This document shows positions 25,944-34,113 of a stretch of 64,000 nt of DNA, one piece after another. Every line of letters begins with the position of its first letter. Position 1 is the first letter of the stretch. This DNA comes from Sphingobacterium sp. SYP-B4668. GTDB lineage: Bacteria > Bacteroidota > Bacteroidia > Sphingobacteriales > Sphingobacteriaceae. The stretch is taken from NCBI RefSeq assembly GCF_027627455.1, contig NZ_CP115483.1:5146001-5210000 (forward strand), read 5' to 3'. The position numbers and the translations under genes were made by a program. The notes beneath the pieces are model-generated. The model was not told where the DNA came from and did no database searches. It was given only the letters and a program-made list of their open reading frames with translations.

Positions 25944-26473
25944 AATCCAAACATTAAAGAAATGGCCAACACTGTTAAATATTCCACCAGATGCACACGC
26001 AGATGCCGCAATGCCTTACTCATATGCCCTTCTACCGTCTTGAGAGACAGATTCAGTACTTCTGCAATTTCTTTGTACTTCAAGTCCTGGAATCTACTCA
26101 TTTCAAAAACCACCCTACTTTTCTCAGGCAAATGAGACAAAGCCAATCGAAGTTGTTTCTTCAACTCTGTATCTCCTTGATCGAGGTAAGTTACATCTTC
26201 ACCTAAAGCTGTCTGATGCGTCTGATATTTTCTTTTCAATTGATCCCGTTTTAACGTATTGAGGCTCTCATGATACACCGACCGATATAGATAGGCTTTC
26301 AAGGAGGTATGGATCTCGTTTTCCCAATCTCTTTCCCACAGCCTCATAAATACCTGTTGGACGATTTCTTCCGCTACGTCCGAATCTTCCAAAAAGCGAA
26401 AAGCATACCGATGCAATTCCTTAAAATGTTCCCGAAAAATCTTTTCAAATGTTTGTTCCTTTTGAAGAAGCAT
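25940..26473 (-). CDS. ECF RNA polymerase sigma factor (FecI-like)
   Basis: 177 aa. Region 2 is near the N-terminus (FREHFKELHRYAFRFLEDSDVAEEIVQQVF) and region 4 at the C-terminus (LPEKSRVVFEMSRFQDLKYKEIAEVLNLSLKTVEGHMSKA), the standard layout of the Bacteroidetes sigma-70-like group paired with FecR. First gene of sigma-FecR-STN. Its own promoter region carries the two-box element CAAGGGTAA-N12-TTGTC at 26537-26562, found again before two plus-strand genes nearby, so it probably drives its own expression (inference). Confidence 0.94.
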   Translation of the reverse strand: MLLQKEQTFEKIFREHFKELHRYAFRFLEDSDVAEEIVQQVFMRLWERDWENEIHTSLKAYLYRSVYHESLNTLKRDQLKRKYQTHQTALGEDVTYLDQGDTELKKQLRLALSHLPEKSRVVFEMSRFQDLKYKEIAEVLNLSLKTVEGHMSKALRHLRVHLVEYLTVLAISLMFGL

Positions 26474-26536
26474 ATGTCTTGTAATGGCTATTGTTGGACT
26501 AATTAAAATGCACTCTGGACATCCAGTTTATATAGA

Positions 26537-26562
26537 GACAAGCAAACATCATTTTACCCTTG
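26537..26562 (-). promoter_or_regulatory. Predicted ECF promoter, copy 1 (sigma operon)
   Basis: On the minus strand, CAAGGGTAA (26562-26554), 12 bases, then TTGTC (26541-26537). A transcription start near 26530 would give a leader of about 57 nt to the sigma ATG at 26473. TTGTC resembles the (C/T)GTC -10 box common in ECF promoters. Confidence 0.7.
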
Positions 26563-26619
26563 TTCCTATTTTATTTTTTTTCAAAACGACCATCAATAAG
26601 ATAAAACTATTATGGCGAG

Positions 26620-26645
26620 CAAGGGTAAAAGTCTTATCAATTGTC
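26620..26645 (+). promoter_or_regulatory. Predicted ECF promoter, copy 2 (small ORF and acyltransferase)
   Basis: CAAGGGTAA (26620-26628), 12 bases, TTGTC (26641-26645), the same boxes and spacing as copy 1 but facing the other way. The 34-aa ORF starts 27 bp downstream. Its -35-like box forms an 11-bp inverted repeat with copy 1 (26552-26562 with 26620-26630). Confidence 0.7.
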
Positions 26646-26671
26646 AAAGCTATAAAACAATTCTTTAAGAC

Positions 26672-26776
26672 ATGACTATCCTTATACTATCTATCACCTC
26701 TGGGCTATGCCTAATCCTTTACACTTTTTGGATATTATGGAGAATATTAAGATCCATAGAAGAGAGCGCGGAATAA
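26672..26776 (+). CDS. Small membrane protein, 34 aa (predicted)
   Basis: ATG at 26672 to TAA at 26774-26776. The product is MTILILSITSGLCLILYTFW, then a short basic/acidic tail ending RSIEESAE: one membrane helix with a charged C-terminal end. The ORF starts 27 bp after a predicted ECF promoter and ends 23 bp before the acyltransferase start, so it sits as the first cistron of that transcript. I recognise no family. It could be a real small envelope protein or a leader ORF; the lack of an in-frame link to the next gene rules out a simple missed N-terminus. Confidence 0.5.
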   Translation: MTILILSITSGLCLILYTFWILWRILRSIEESAE

Positions 26777-26799
26777 ATACCTAACCGAGATAGAGCAAC

Positions 26800-27567
26800 A
26801 TGCATAGAGTACATCAATTCCTGGGGTTCCTAATTGGCCGTGTTTTTAGATACAGGTATACTGTTGTCGTTCAAAATTTAGCGCGGGCCCTCCCTGATAC
26901 CCACTATAGCGACATGACCGCAAAAACCAATGCTTTCTACCAAAGCTTTGCTAGGCTATGCATAGAAATGTTGGCGCCCTGTGTCTCCACCGTCAAACTA
27001 ACGGAACATGACATAGATACATTCCGTAGGGTACATGGAGAAGGTCGCAATATCATCATCATCATTGGTCACTACGGAAACTGGGAAATGCTAAATAGAC
27101 TTCCACAACTATTGGATATTCCTGTCCAAGCACTTTACAAACCTCTGAAGAACAAATTTTTCGACACTGTCATCAAACACAATAGAACCAAATATGGATT
27201 GAGGTTACTCCCTTCCCAACAAGCTTTACGCACCTTATTAAAGGAAAAAGAAACACCTAAAATCACGCTCTTTATCGCAGATCAATATCCTGGTTTAAAA
27301 AACGGATACCCCGTCAACTTCCTGAATCAAAATACCTATGCATTTAATGGTCCCGAAAAAACCGCAAAATTACTTAATGCCTATGTTATTTATGGTGAGC
27401 TTCAAGCAATAGATGATCGCACATGGCAGCTATCCTGTAAAGCAATATGCGAAACTACAGTGCAGATTTCTGAAGGTGAAATTACAAAGGCCTATACGAA
27501 ACTATTAGAAAATTCGATAAAGAAGAACCCCTCATATTGGCTATGGTCGCATCGACGATGGAAGTAA
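26800..27567 (+). CDS. Lipid A biosynthesis acyltransferase (LpxL/HtrB family), short N-terminus
   Basis: 255 aa. The catalytic HX4E motif is His91-Glu96 in IIGHYGNWEMLNR, and ALYKPLKNKFFD, LFIADQYPGLKNG and FLNQNTYAFNGPEKTAKL are family-like. These enzymes add secondary acyl chains to lipid A at the inner membrane. Relatives are usually near 290 aa with a longer membrane-anchoring N-terminus; here an in-frame TAG sits three codons before the ATG, so the short form is genuine unless the sequence has an error. The probable promoter is the ECF-type element at 26620, which would tie lipid A acylation to the FecR signal. Confidence 0.87.
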   Translation: MHRVHQFLGFLIGRVFRYRYTVVVQNLARALPDTHYSDMTAKTNAFYQSFARLCIEMLAPCVSTVKLTEHDIDTFRRVHGEGRNIIIIIGHYGNWEMLNRLPQLLDIPVQALYKPLKNKFFDTVIKHNRTKYGLRLLPSQQALRTLLKEKETPKITLFIADQYPGLKNGYPVNFLNQNTYAFNGPEKTAKLLNAYVIYGELQAIDDRTWQLSCKAICETTVQISEGEITKAYTKLLENSIKKNPSYWLWSHRRWK

Positions 27568-27579
27568 TTAGCATAGAGA

Positions 27580-27605
27580 CAAGGGTAATCTACATTTCGA
27601 TTGTC
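27580..27605 (+). promoter_or_regulatory. Predicted ECF promoter, copy 3 (outer-membrane barrel gene)
   Basis: CAAGGGTAA (27580-27588), 12 bases, TTGTC (27601-27605), identical boxes and spacing to copies 1 and 2. The barrel gene starts 57 bp after the TTGTC. Confidence 0.7.
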
Positions 27606-27661
27606 TCATGAATAAACAAAGAAAAGATTAATATCAACTACAGTAAAAAAACACAACGAAA

Positions 27662-28228
27662 ATGAAAACAAATTTAAAAACAAGCGTCGCTTTCTTAGCG
27701 TTAGTATTGGGGTTAAGCACATCTGTCCGTGCACAAAATTTTGACTACGGTATTAAAGCTGGCGGATTGTACAATAGCACATCTTTCGGAAACAAAAATG
27801 TGAAAGACAAATCAGGCAAAATTGGGGCTCAAGTTGGTGTATTTGCGAGAACCCCAGACCGTCTCTATTTTCAACCCGAATTGACTTTTACAATGTCAAG
27901 TGCAAAATACCGTTTTGAGAATGTAAACTACAAACCCAAATTCTATCAGGTAAATCTCCCCCTTCAAATAGGATACAAATTCTATGAGGACGAAGAAATT
28001 AACCTAAGACTCTCGGCCGGCCCTCAACTTAATTATGACTTTAAGAAGAACAATGCTACAGCCACGACCTCCTTTAAACATTTTTCATATGATGCATTGG
28101 TCAATATAGGAGTAGATGTCAACAAATTTACATTGGATGTGAGATACAACCATGGGCTTAGCAAAATCAACAAAGCCCTAGATTCGCGGAATCAGACATG
28201 GGGAGTATCTGTAGGCTATAAATTCTAA
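27662..28228 (+). CDS. PorT-family outer-membrane beta-barrel protein
   Basis: 188 aa with a signal peptide ending at VRAQN (about residue 25). The mature part is alternating beta strands typical of the outer membrane beta-barrel/PorT group: FDYGIKAGGLYNSTSF, LYFQPELTFTMSSAKY, NLPLQIGYKFYED, RLSAGPQLNYDF, and a C-terminal strand ending VSVGYKF with the aromatic last residue that BAM recognises. About eight strands fit the length. The third predicted ECF promoter lies directly upstream. A hairpin terminator follows. Confidence 0.87.
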   Translation: MKTNLKTSVAFLALVLGLSTSVRAQNFDYGIKAGGLYNSTSFGNKNVKDKSGKIGAQVGVFARTPDRLYFQPELTFTMSSAKYRFENVNYKPKFYQVNLPLQIGYKFYEDEEINLRLSAGPQLNYDFKKNNATATTSFKHFSYDALVNIGVDVNKFTLDVRYNHGLSKINKALDSRNQTWGVSVGYKF

Positions 28229-28254
28229 AACCCCATTCAATCGAACGATTTCTA

Positions 28255-28280
28255 AAAGAGCACCTTAAGGTGCTCTTTCT
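28255..28280 (+). terminator. Terminator of the barrel gene
   Basis: AAAGAGCACCTT/AAGGTGCTCTTT is a perfect 24-bp palindrome ending in TTT, 27 bp after the stop codon. Confidence 0.8.
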
Positions 28281-28385
28281 ATTTATGCAATTCTGTAGAA
28301 GCCCATGCCAAATTGGGTCATGCCCACCTAATATCTGCCAAGTAGCTTCATATAACACACAGACGAGGGGCATAGAAAATTAGAG

Positions 28386-28415
28386 CAAAAAAAAGCATCC
28401 TGTAGAGGATGCTTT
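28386..28415 (-). terminator. Terminator of the tRNA-Val transcript
   Basis: On the minus strand AAAGCATCC pairs with GGATGCTTT around a 6-nt loop and runs into about nine T, starting 4 bp after the 3' end of the second tRNA. Confidence 0.85.
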
Positions 28416-28418
28416 GTG

Positions 28419-28493
28419 TGGAGAATACTGGGTTCGAACCAGTGACCCCCTGCTTGTAAGGCAGGTGCTCTGAACCAGCTGAGCTAATTCTCC
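28419..28493 (-). tRNA. tRNA-Val (anticodon TAC), distal copy
   Basis: 75 nt. The acceptor arms GGAGAAT and ATTCTCC pair, the D-arm has TAGCTCAGCTGGTT, the anticodon arm is CCTGC-CTTACAA-GCAGG with anticodon TAC, and the T-loop is GGTTCGAACC. CCA is not encoded. Identical to the copy 161 bp upstream; both share one promoter and one terminator. Confidence 0.96.
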
Positions 28494-28579
28494 TTAAACT
28501 TTAAAATAGATATGAGTACCTCCAACACTGTCCACTTAAAAATGAACCTGTGAGACTGACCCTCTCTAAATTCGCGATG

Positions 28580-28654
28580 TGGAGAATACTGGGTTCGAAC
28601 CAGTGACCCCCTGCTTGTAAGGCAGGTGCTCTGAACCAGCTGAGCTAATTCTCC
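28580..28654 (-). tRNA. tRNA-Val (anticodon TAC), proximal copy
   Basis: 75 nt, identical to the second copy. Same arms and anticodon TAC, reading GUA and other valine codons. It begins about 48 bp after the -7 box of a textbook Bacteroidetes promoter. Confidence 0.96.
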
Positions 28655-28701
28655 AAATGCATCAAAATAAAAGAACGAATTGTTATTTCTGATTGCGTGT
28701 G

Positions 28702-28730
28702 CAAATATAGCCGTTTGTTTCGGTTTTCAA
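28702..28730 (-). promoter_or_regulatory. Promoter of the tRNA-Val pair
   Basis: On the minus strand TTG (28730-28728), 18 bases, TATATTTG (28709-28702). Both boxes fit the Bacteroidetes vegetative consensus TTG/TAnnTTTG, with a leader of about 40 nt. Confidence 0.75.
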
Positions 28731-28800
28731 AACAATTTCTAACATATTTTTTATAACCCAAACGCAATTAACTCAAAAACAACCCAATAAAATTCGGATA

Positions 28801-30792
28801 CTAATCATAAAATTTCCAGCTTACACCAAATCTTAAGTTGGCCTCATTCATCGGGTATCGACGCACGGTGTAATATCCCTTAGGATAGACAAGTTGGTTA
28901 AAAAAATTGTAGCTGACAAACAGATTGACCCGCTTTATATTTCCTGTCATCCAGACATCCATAATCGGATAGGTTGAAAACTCTAGTCCCACATTGTCAT
29001 TATAGAACTGGCCGGAATTGATGGAATAGGAAGGCGTGCGAAAAGGGGTATTAAATTTCACGTCCATGCCTAAGTTAAAATCCATTACATTATACAGTTT
29101 ATTATTATAATAAAAGCTGTGCCAGGTATACAACTCCGGAATTGCCAGAACAGCTGAAGCATCAGATTTTTGGTACACGATCAAATTATCAAACCGGAAT
29201 CGTCCAAACTTGAAATTTTGACCTACAGAAGCCTTTAAAAGATTCATATTTCCGTATTGCGCAGGTTCGATTTTCCTATCCAAATCTTCGTTATTACTTG
29301 GATTATCAACCTCTTTAAAATACAGATAGTTGTTGATTAAGAAATATTCTACTTTTCCCGTAAAGCCAAGCTTGTGATTATTGTAGGCAAAAGAAAGATT
29401 TTGGGTTTTCGTCTTTTCGAAGCTCTCATCCCATTGATGATAGGTATAATTCAAACGACTAAAAATCATCTCTGGAGACTTATTCTGTGTATAAGCACGT
29501 AGACTAATTTTTCCAATATTCTCACTCAATAACAGATCTGCTTTTGCTTCGTATAGATAATCACCTATATGACGACCTAAAATTATCTGATCGACCTTTG
29601 CTTGAAATAGAACTCTATCGCTGAATTTATACCCCAAGTCGCCCCAAATGGTGCTGTTTTGCATGAAATCTTTTCCCGAAATATCCTTTGACATAGCGTA
29701 CCAAATCAAATCGTTTTTAAATCCAAGGTTCAATTTGGCTTCGTTCTTTAATTTCCCCCCAGGCCGAAAGTAAAATGTGTAGGTGAATTCGTTGGATACT
29801 GTCGTTATATCTGTCGTATCACGAGCGAGATTATCCGTCCCAACGGGAAAAGCGTCATAGCGATCAGCCTCGTTCTTATGGAACATATACTTCTGCATTC
29901 GCACCGAAGAGTTGTGAGCAATGGCATTTGTCGGATGCACCTCCATTTCAGGAGTACCTACGTTAAGTGTATCTAATCGTCCTATATAATAAGACTGTCG
30001 CAAGAAGAATGAGTTGTCTTTCCATTTGTTATAGGGTCGATTTTCACCTTGCCCACTTAGTCTAGTCTGAAAAGTGTATGGAGCCTGTCCAGTAGGTTTA
30101 CTAAACAATGAATCGTTGGTTATGGAACCGTTCTCCGTCGCATCCAAAGCATTAAACACAGCATTGACCAACAGATTATATCGGTGGTTTTCGGACTCGT
30201 ACCATGAAAATACAGCAGCTTTTCTATCGCTGTACTTTTGATTGGTATAGTAACCATCCGTATTAGTTGCGTGATACTCAGCCCCAATATTCCATCTAGG
30301 ATTAATATTCTGAGCCAATTTGGCTTTAAACACCTGATCATCAAAGAAAAAACCAACAGCGTACAGTTCGGAATAGCGGGCTCGAGCGCGATAATACTGG
30401 ACCGAATCAGGGTCTAGCAGGTACCGTTCCAGTGCGTGGAATCCACTTTGGAAACCTATCTTTTTACTGGGTGTAAAAAGCAAATCTCGTGTTGCTAGAC
30501 CATAAGACCCTAAATTAATACTCGGATTCCACGGCAAATTCTGCTTATTATAGTATTGAAAATTGCGATGGGAAGTATCAATCTGAACGGTATGCGTTGC
30601 TTTCTTAAGCATCTCCAACGTAGCATAACGTACGTATCGAGCAGAAAACTCAACAGAATCCTTTTTATTATCCTCTTTTGCTCTTGCAGAATCTAATGCC
30701 GTACTCCACTCCTCCTCTTGTTGGGCATTGGCGCTTTGCACACCTAGATAGACAAACCCTAATAACACTATTATGCGAAGTATAACTCTCAT
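28801..30792 (-). CDS. Putative outer-membrane porin
   Basis: 663 aa with a signal peptide ending near SANAQ (residue 24). The rest is a long series of amphipathic beta strands with aromatic girdles (for example NPRWNIGAEYHATNTDGYY, FTYTFYFRPGGKL, LRFGVSWKFYD at the end), fitting the Bacteroidetes 'putative porin' family. The C-terminal residues are aromatic/charged as for BAM substrates. It lies 62 bp after the purine nucleoside phosphorylase gene; this pairing is frequent in the phylum and suggests a nucleoside uptake role, which is inference. Confidence 0.82.
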   Translation of the reverse strand: MRVILRIIVLLGFVYLGVQSANAQQEEEWSTALDSARAKEDNKKDSVEFSARYVRYATLEMLKKATHTVQIDTSHRNFQYYNKQNLPWNPSINLGSYGLATRDLLFTPSKKIGFQSGFHALERYLLDPDSVQYYRARARYSELYAVGFFFDDQVFKAKLAQNINPRWNIGAEYHATNTDGYYTNQKYSDRKAAVFSWYESENHRYNLLVNAVFNALDATENGSITNDSLFSKPTGQAPYTFQTRLSGQGENRPYNKWKDNSFFLRQSYYIGRLDTLNVGTPEMEVHPTNAIAHNSSVRMQKYMFHKNEADRYDAFPVGTDNLARDTTDITTVSNEFTYTFYFRPGGKLKNEAKLNLGFKNDLIWYAMSKDISGKDFMQNSTIWGDLGYKFSDRVLFQAKVDQIILGRHIGDYLYEAKADLLLSENIGKISLRAYTQNKSPEMIFSRLNYTYHQWDESFEKTKTQNLSFAYNNHKLGFTGKVEYFLINNYLYFKEVDNPSNNEDLDRKIEPAQYGNMNLLKASVGQNFKFGRFRFDNLIVYQKSDASAVLAIPELYTWHSFYYNNKLYNVMDFNLGMDVKFNTPFRTPSYSINSGQFYNDNVGLEFSTYPIMDVWMTGNIKRVNLFVSYNFFNQLVYPKGYYTVRRYPMNEANLRFGVSWKFYD

Positions 30793-30854
30793 CTACAATC
30801 AATCGATATTTGTTTTATTATTCTTTGCTTCAAAAATAACGCTAAAAAATAAGA

Positions 30855-31670
30855 TTATTGTAGTGCAATTAATTCTTTCATGATTGCTGTCATTTTTGGC
30901 TCGGCTTTCGCGGCTACATCTACAATTTCCTGAAGAGATACGGGCTTAAGTTGTTCATGGAATCCTTCGTCCGTTACCACCGAAATAGCAAAGACAGGCA
31001 ATCCCATGTGGTTCGCTACGATTACCTCAGGAACAGTACTCATGCCGACGATATCGCCCCCAATAACCCGCATATATCGATACTCGGCTCGTGTCTCTAA
31101 GTTTGGTCCAGGAGTCGATACATAAACTACTTTATGAGCCTTAAAATTCAACCTCCCAGCAATTTCCAATCCCTGTTTCACCATCTGTTGTTCATACGGC
31201 TGACTCATATCCGGAAATCTTGGTCCAAAAGAACCGTCATTGCCTCCTCGTAAAGGATTATCAGGTAGCAAATCTATATGATCATCGATAATCCCCAAGT
31301 CTCCTTTCCGAATATTGGGATTCAAAGACCCCGATGCATTGGACACAAAGAGCTTTTGAATACCAAGCACCTTCATTACCCTTACTGGGAATGTAATTTC
31401 CCTCATGTTATAACCCTCGTAGTAGTGAAGGCGCCCTTGCATAGCGACAACCCGTCTGCCGTTAAGTGTCCCAAAAATCAACTTTCCAGAATGAAACTCT
31501 ACCGTTGAAATAGGAAAGTTAGGAATATTAGAATACATAAGTTGGTAATGAACATCTATTTCATCGACCAACTTGCCTAATCCCGTTCCAAGGATGATTC
31601 CAAACTCAGGAGCGAAATCGCCAATTCTCTTTTGTATAAACGATACTGTCTCTTCTATTGATTGATACAT
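30855..31670 (-). CDS. punA: Purine-nucleoside phosphorylase
   Basis: 271 aa, the trimeric type. Motifs: ILGTGLGKLVDEI (phosphate site), MQGRLHYYEGY, VSNASGSLNP, and MSTVPEVIVANHMGLPVFAISVVTDEG (base-binding region). It splits inosine/guanosine with phosphate in purine salvage. The mRNA leader can fold so that TTTGCACGC directly before the ATG pairs with GCGTGCAAA 40 nt upstream, which may control translation. It may be co-transcribed with the porin gene. Confidence 0.95.
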   Translation of the reverse strand: MYQSIEETVSFIQKRIGDFAPEFGIILGTGLGKLVDEIDVHYQLMYSNIPNFPISTVEFHSGKLIFGTLNGRRVVAMQGRLHYYEGYNMREITFPVRVMKVLGIQKLFVSNASGSLNPNIRKGDLGIIDDHIDLLPDNPLRGGNDGSFGPRFPDMSQPYEQQMVKQGLEIAGRLNFKAHKVVYVSTPGPNLETRAEYRYMRVIGGDIVGMSTVPEVIVANHMGLPVFAISVVTDEGFHEQLKPVSLQEIVDVAAKAEPKMTAIMKELIALQ

Positions 31671-31720
31671 GCGTGCAAATCTTCTTGAATATCAAACTTA
31701 ATTCATTTTTTTTGCACGCA
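31671..31720 (-). promoter_or_regulatory. Leader stem-loop next to the punA start codon
   Basis: GCGTGCAAA (minus strand, 31719-31711) is complementary to TTTGCACGC (31679-31671), and one more pair would take in the A of the ATG at 31670. The 31-nt loop is AT-rich. The fold would cover the start site. Confidence 0.45.
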
Positions 31721-31749
31721 CAAATATCGACTTATATTATCTTCCTCGC

Positions 31750-33237
31750 TTATAAAACTTTTGTATCAGAGTGTTGCTTTCCTGGTGAAGTGAGGACGAG
31801 CATCAACAGTGTCAATAACCCGTTATACACGATAAGCTCATGCCCGATACGATAGGTCGTATGGGGAATAAAGAAAAACGAATTTGCCAAGAACAAAATG
31901 ATTGGAGAGATTACACAAATGATTGGTACAAGATTATCATTGACGCGATATCTTGTAAGTATCCCTAATGCAAATAATCCTAATAATGGGCCATAAGTAT
32001 AGCTGGCAGCAACAAAGATGGCTGTCACGACCGAATCATCGTTCAATATTCTAAAAATAAGGATAACGACCAACATCAGAATCGAAAATCCAACATGCAC
32101 ATAGTTACGTTGACGAACCAAAGTAGGGTCATTGGGATTTTCCCTTTTATTGAAATTCAGAAAATCAACACAGAAAGAAGTTGTTAATGCAGTTAACGCA
32201 GAGTCGGTTGTGGCAAAAGTCGCAGCCGTAAGTCCCATCATAAAAATAATACCAGGCGCCAACGACAGATAATTTAAAGCAATCTCGGGATATAGGTAAT
32301 CTGGAGTGCGCAATAATGATACATCAATATTATTTTCTGCCGCATAGATATACAATAATGCGCCAACGGAAAGAAAGAATAAATTGATGACCACAAAGAT
32401 ACCCGTGAATGTCAACATATTCTTTTGAGCCTCACCGATAGTTCCCATGCTCAAGTTCTTCTGCATCAAATCCTGATCAAGTCCCGTCATTGCAATAGTT
32501 ACAAATATACCACCGATAAAGTTCTTCAGAAAATGATTTTTATCTCCTAAAAGATCTTCCCATACGAATATAGCAGAGTAAGAGCTATCCTTTACTTTCT
32601 CAAAAGCCTCCATGACAGATATCCCCAGTCCATCAGCCATAAAGTAGATGGAAAGCACTACTGCAAGTAATAGGAAAAAAGTTTGTAGGGTATCTGTAAT
32701 AATAATTGTCTTAAGGCCTCCTTTATTCGTGTACAACCAAATAAGGGCCAGACAGATGATAATAGTCACGGCAAAAGGAACTTTGAATTCATCAAAGATA
32801 AACTTCTGTAGAATGATTGCGACTAGATACAACCGAAATGCCGATCCTATCGTCCGAGACACCAAGAATATCATGGCTCCCGTTTTATAACTCTTGTGAC
32901 CAAACCGCTCTTCTAAGTAGGTATAGATAGAGGTCAGATTCATCCGGTAATAAAGCGGAAGTAACACATATGCAATCAGCACAAAGCCGACAGCATTTCC
33001 CAGTACAAATTGGAAATAACTAAATTCAGTGTGACCGACCGCTCCCGGCACAGAAATAAAAGTAACTCCTGACAGTGCAGTTCCAATCATTCCAAAGGCA
33101 ACCATATACCATTTCGAATTACGGTTGGCGACAAAGAATGTCGAATTGTCAGCAGAGTTGCGCGACGTAAAATAGGCGACTCCAAGCAACACGCTGAAGT
33201 ACACTAACAAAAATGTTAATAATATAATTGGTGACAT
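31750..33237 (-). CDS. Sodium:solute symporter (SSF), probable MurNAc/amino-sugar transporter
   Basis: 495 aa with about 13 membrane helices. SSF signatures include SGVTFISVPGAVG, the helix-6 region around GLDQDLMQKNLSM, and ATFATTDSALTALTTSFCVDFL. It starts 21 bp after murQ, last gene of the murein locus. From memory, Tannerella forsythia takes up MurNAc with a transporter (MurT) whose gene neighbours murK and murQ, so I infer that this symporter brings MurNAc or a related amino sugar into the cytoplasm. Specificity cannot be read from sequence; sialic acid or other sugars are alternatives. Confidence 0.85.
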   Translation of the reverse strand: MSPIILLTFLLVYFSVLLGVAYFTSRNSADNSTFFVANRNSKWYMVAFGMIGTALSGVTFISVPGAVGHTEFSYFQFVLGNAVGFVLIAYVLLPLYYRMNLTSIYTYLEERFGHKSYKTGAMIFLVSRTIGSAFRLYLVAIILQKFIFDEFKVPFAVTIIICLALIWLYTNKGGLKTIIITDTLQTFFLLLAVVLSIYFMADGLGISVMEAFEKVKDSSYSAIFVWEDLLGDKNHFLKNFIGGIFVTIAMTGLDQDLMQKNLSMGTIGEAQKNMLTFTGIFVVINLFFLSVGALLYIYAAENNIDVSLLRTPDYLYPEIALNYLSLAPGIIFMMGLTAATFATTDSALTALTTSFCVDFLNFNKRENPNDPTLVRQRNYVHVGFSILMLVVILIFRILNDDSVVTAIFVAASYTYGPLLGLFALGILTRYRVNDNLVPIICVISPIILFLANSFFFIPHTTYRIGHELIVYNGLLTLLMLVLTSPGKQHSDTKVL

Positions 33238-33258
33238 CTGTTTAGTTTGTTTTTGTAT

Positions 33259-34080
33259 TTATCTATTCCCCGAATAGTTTTCTATTGCTTTACGCACATT
33301 GCCAAATTCTTCCAAAAGGTGTGTAGCCGTTTCTTCATTTGCACCGGTCTCGTCCATAATGATACGGACCCCTCGAGCCACAAGCTTATGATTGGACAGT
33401 TGCATATCGACCATTTTATTTCCTTTTACACGCCCAAGTTGAATCATGACGGAAGTACTAAGCATATTCAACACCAATTTTTGGGCGGTACCCGCTTTCA
33501 TTCGTGTTGACCCAGTCACAAATTCCGGCCCAGCGATGACTTCGATAGGAAACTGGGCAACCTCTGCAATTGGTGAGCCTCCGTTGCATACGATACACCC
33601 CGTTATCAAGCCGTTTTGGTTAGCTTTTTCAAGCCCGCCAATGACATAAGGCGTAGATCCAGAGGCCGCAATGCCCACAACGACATCTTTATCATTAATA
33701 CCATATTCTTCAAGGTCTTTCCACGCTTGTTCCCCATCATCTTCAGCAAATTCCACTGCTTTACGGATTGCGATGTCTCCCCCTGCAATCAAGCCTATAA
33801 TCCAATCAAACGGGACTCCAAATGTAGGGGGACATTCAGAAGCATCTAAAATGCCCAATCGACCACTTGTACCTGCTCCTATATAAAAAAGACGTCCACC
33901 GGCCTTCATCTTCGTCACTGTTTCCACCACCAATCTTTCGATTTGGGGAATGGCCTTTTCTACAGCCAAGGGCACGCTCCTATCCTCTGCATTTATGTTT
34001 GTCAACAATTCGTGTACAGACATTTTATCCAAATCCTGATAATTGGACTCTTTCTCCGTGGTATTGATCATCTTTATCAT
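33259..34080 (-). CDS. murQ: N-acetylmuramic acid 6-phosphate etherase
   Basis: 273 aa, a SIS-fold enzyme that cleaves the lactyl ether of MurNAc-6-phosphate to GlcNAc-6-phosphate and D-lactate. Diagnostic motifs: FYIGAGTSGRLGILDASECPPTFG with the catalytic glutamate, GIAASGSTPYV, and GPEFVTGSTRMKAGTAQK. An alternative ATG three codons in is possible. This is the clearest marker that the surrounding locus handles peptidoglycan sugar. The needed MurNAc kinase is not in the window. Confidence 0.95.
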   Translation of the reverse strand: MIKMINTTEKESNYQDLDKMSVHELLTNINAEDRSVPLAVEKAIPQIERLVVETVTKMKAGGRLFYIGAGTSGRLGILDASECPPTFGVPFDWIIGLIAGGDIAIRKAVEFAEDDGEQAWKDLEEYGINDKDVVVGIAASGSTPYVIGGLEKANQNGLITGCIVCNGGSPIAEVAQFPIEVIAGPEFVTGSTRMKAGTAQKLVLNMLSTSVMIQLGRVKGNKMVDMQLSNHKLVARGVRIIMDETGANEETATHLLEEFGNVRKAIENYSGNR

Positions 34081-34113
34081 TGTCTAAGTCACTTCTAATT
34101 GCTGTGATAGCTA

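Noticed and set aside
26484..26675. 63-codon plus-strand frame upstream of the 34-aa ORF
   Set aside because: It runs through the sigma promoter region and both predicted ECF boxes, and its end overlaps the 34-aa ORF start; composition is not protein-like.
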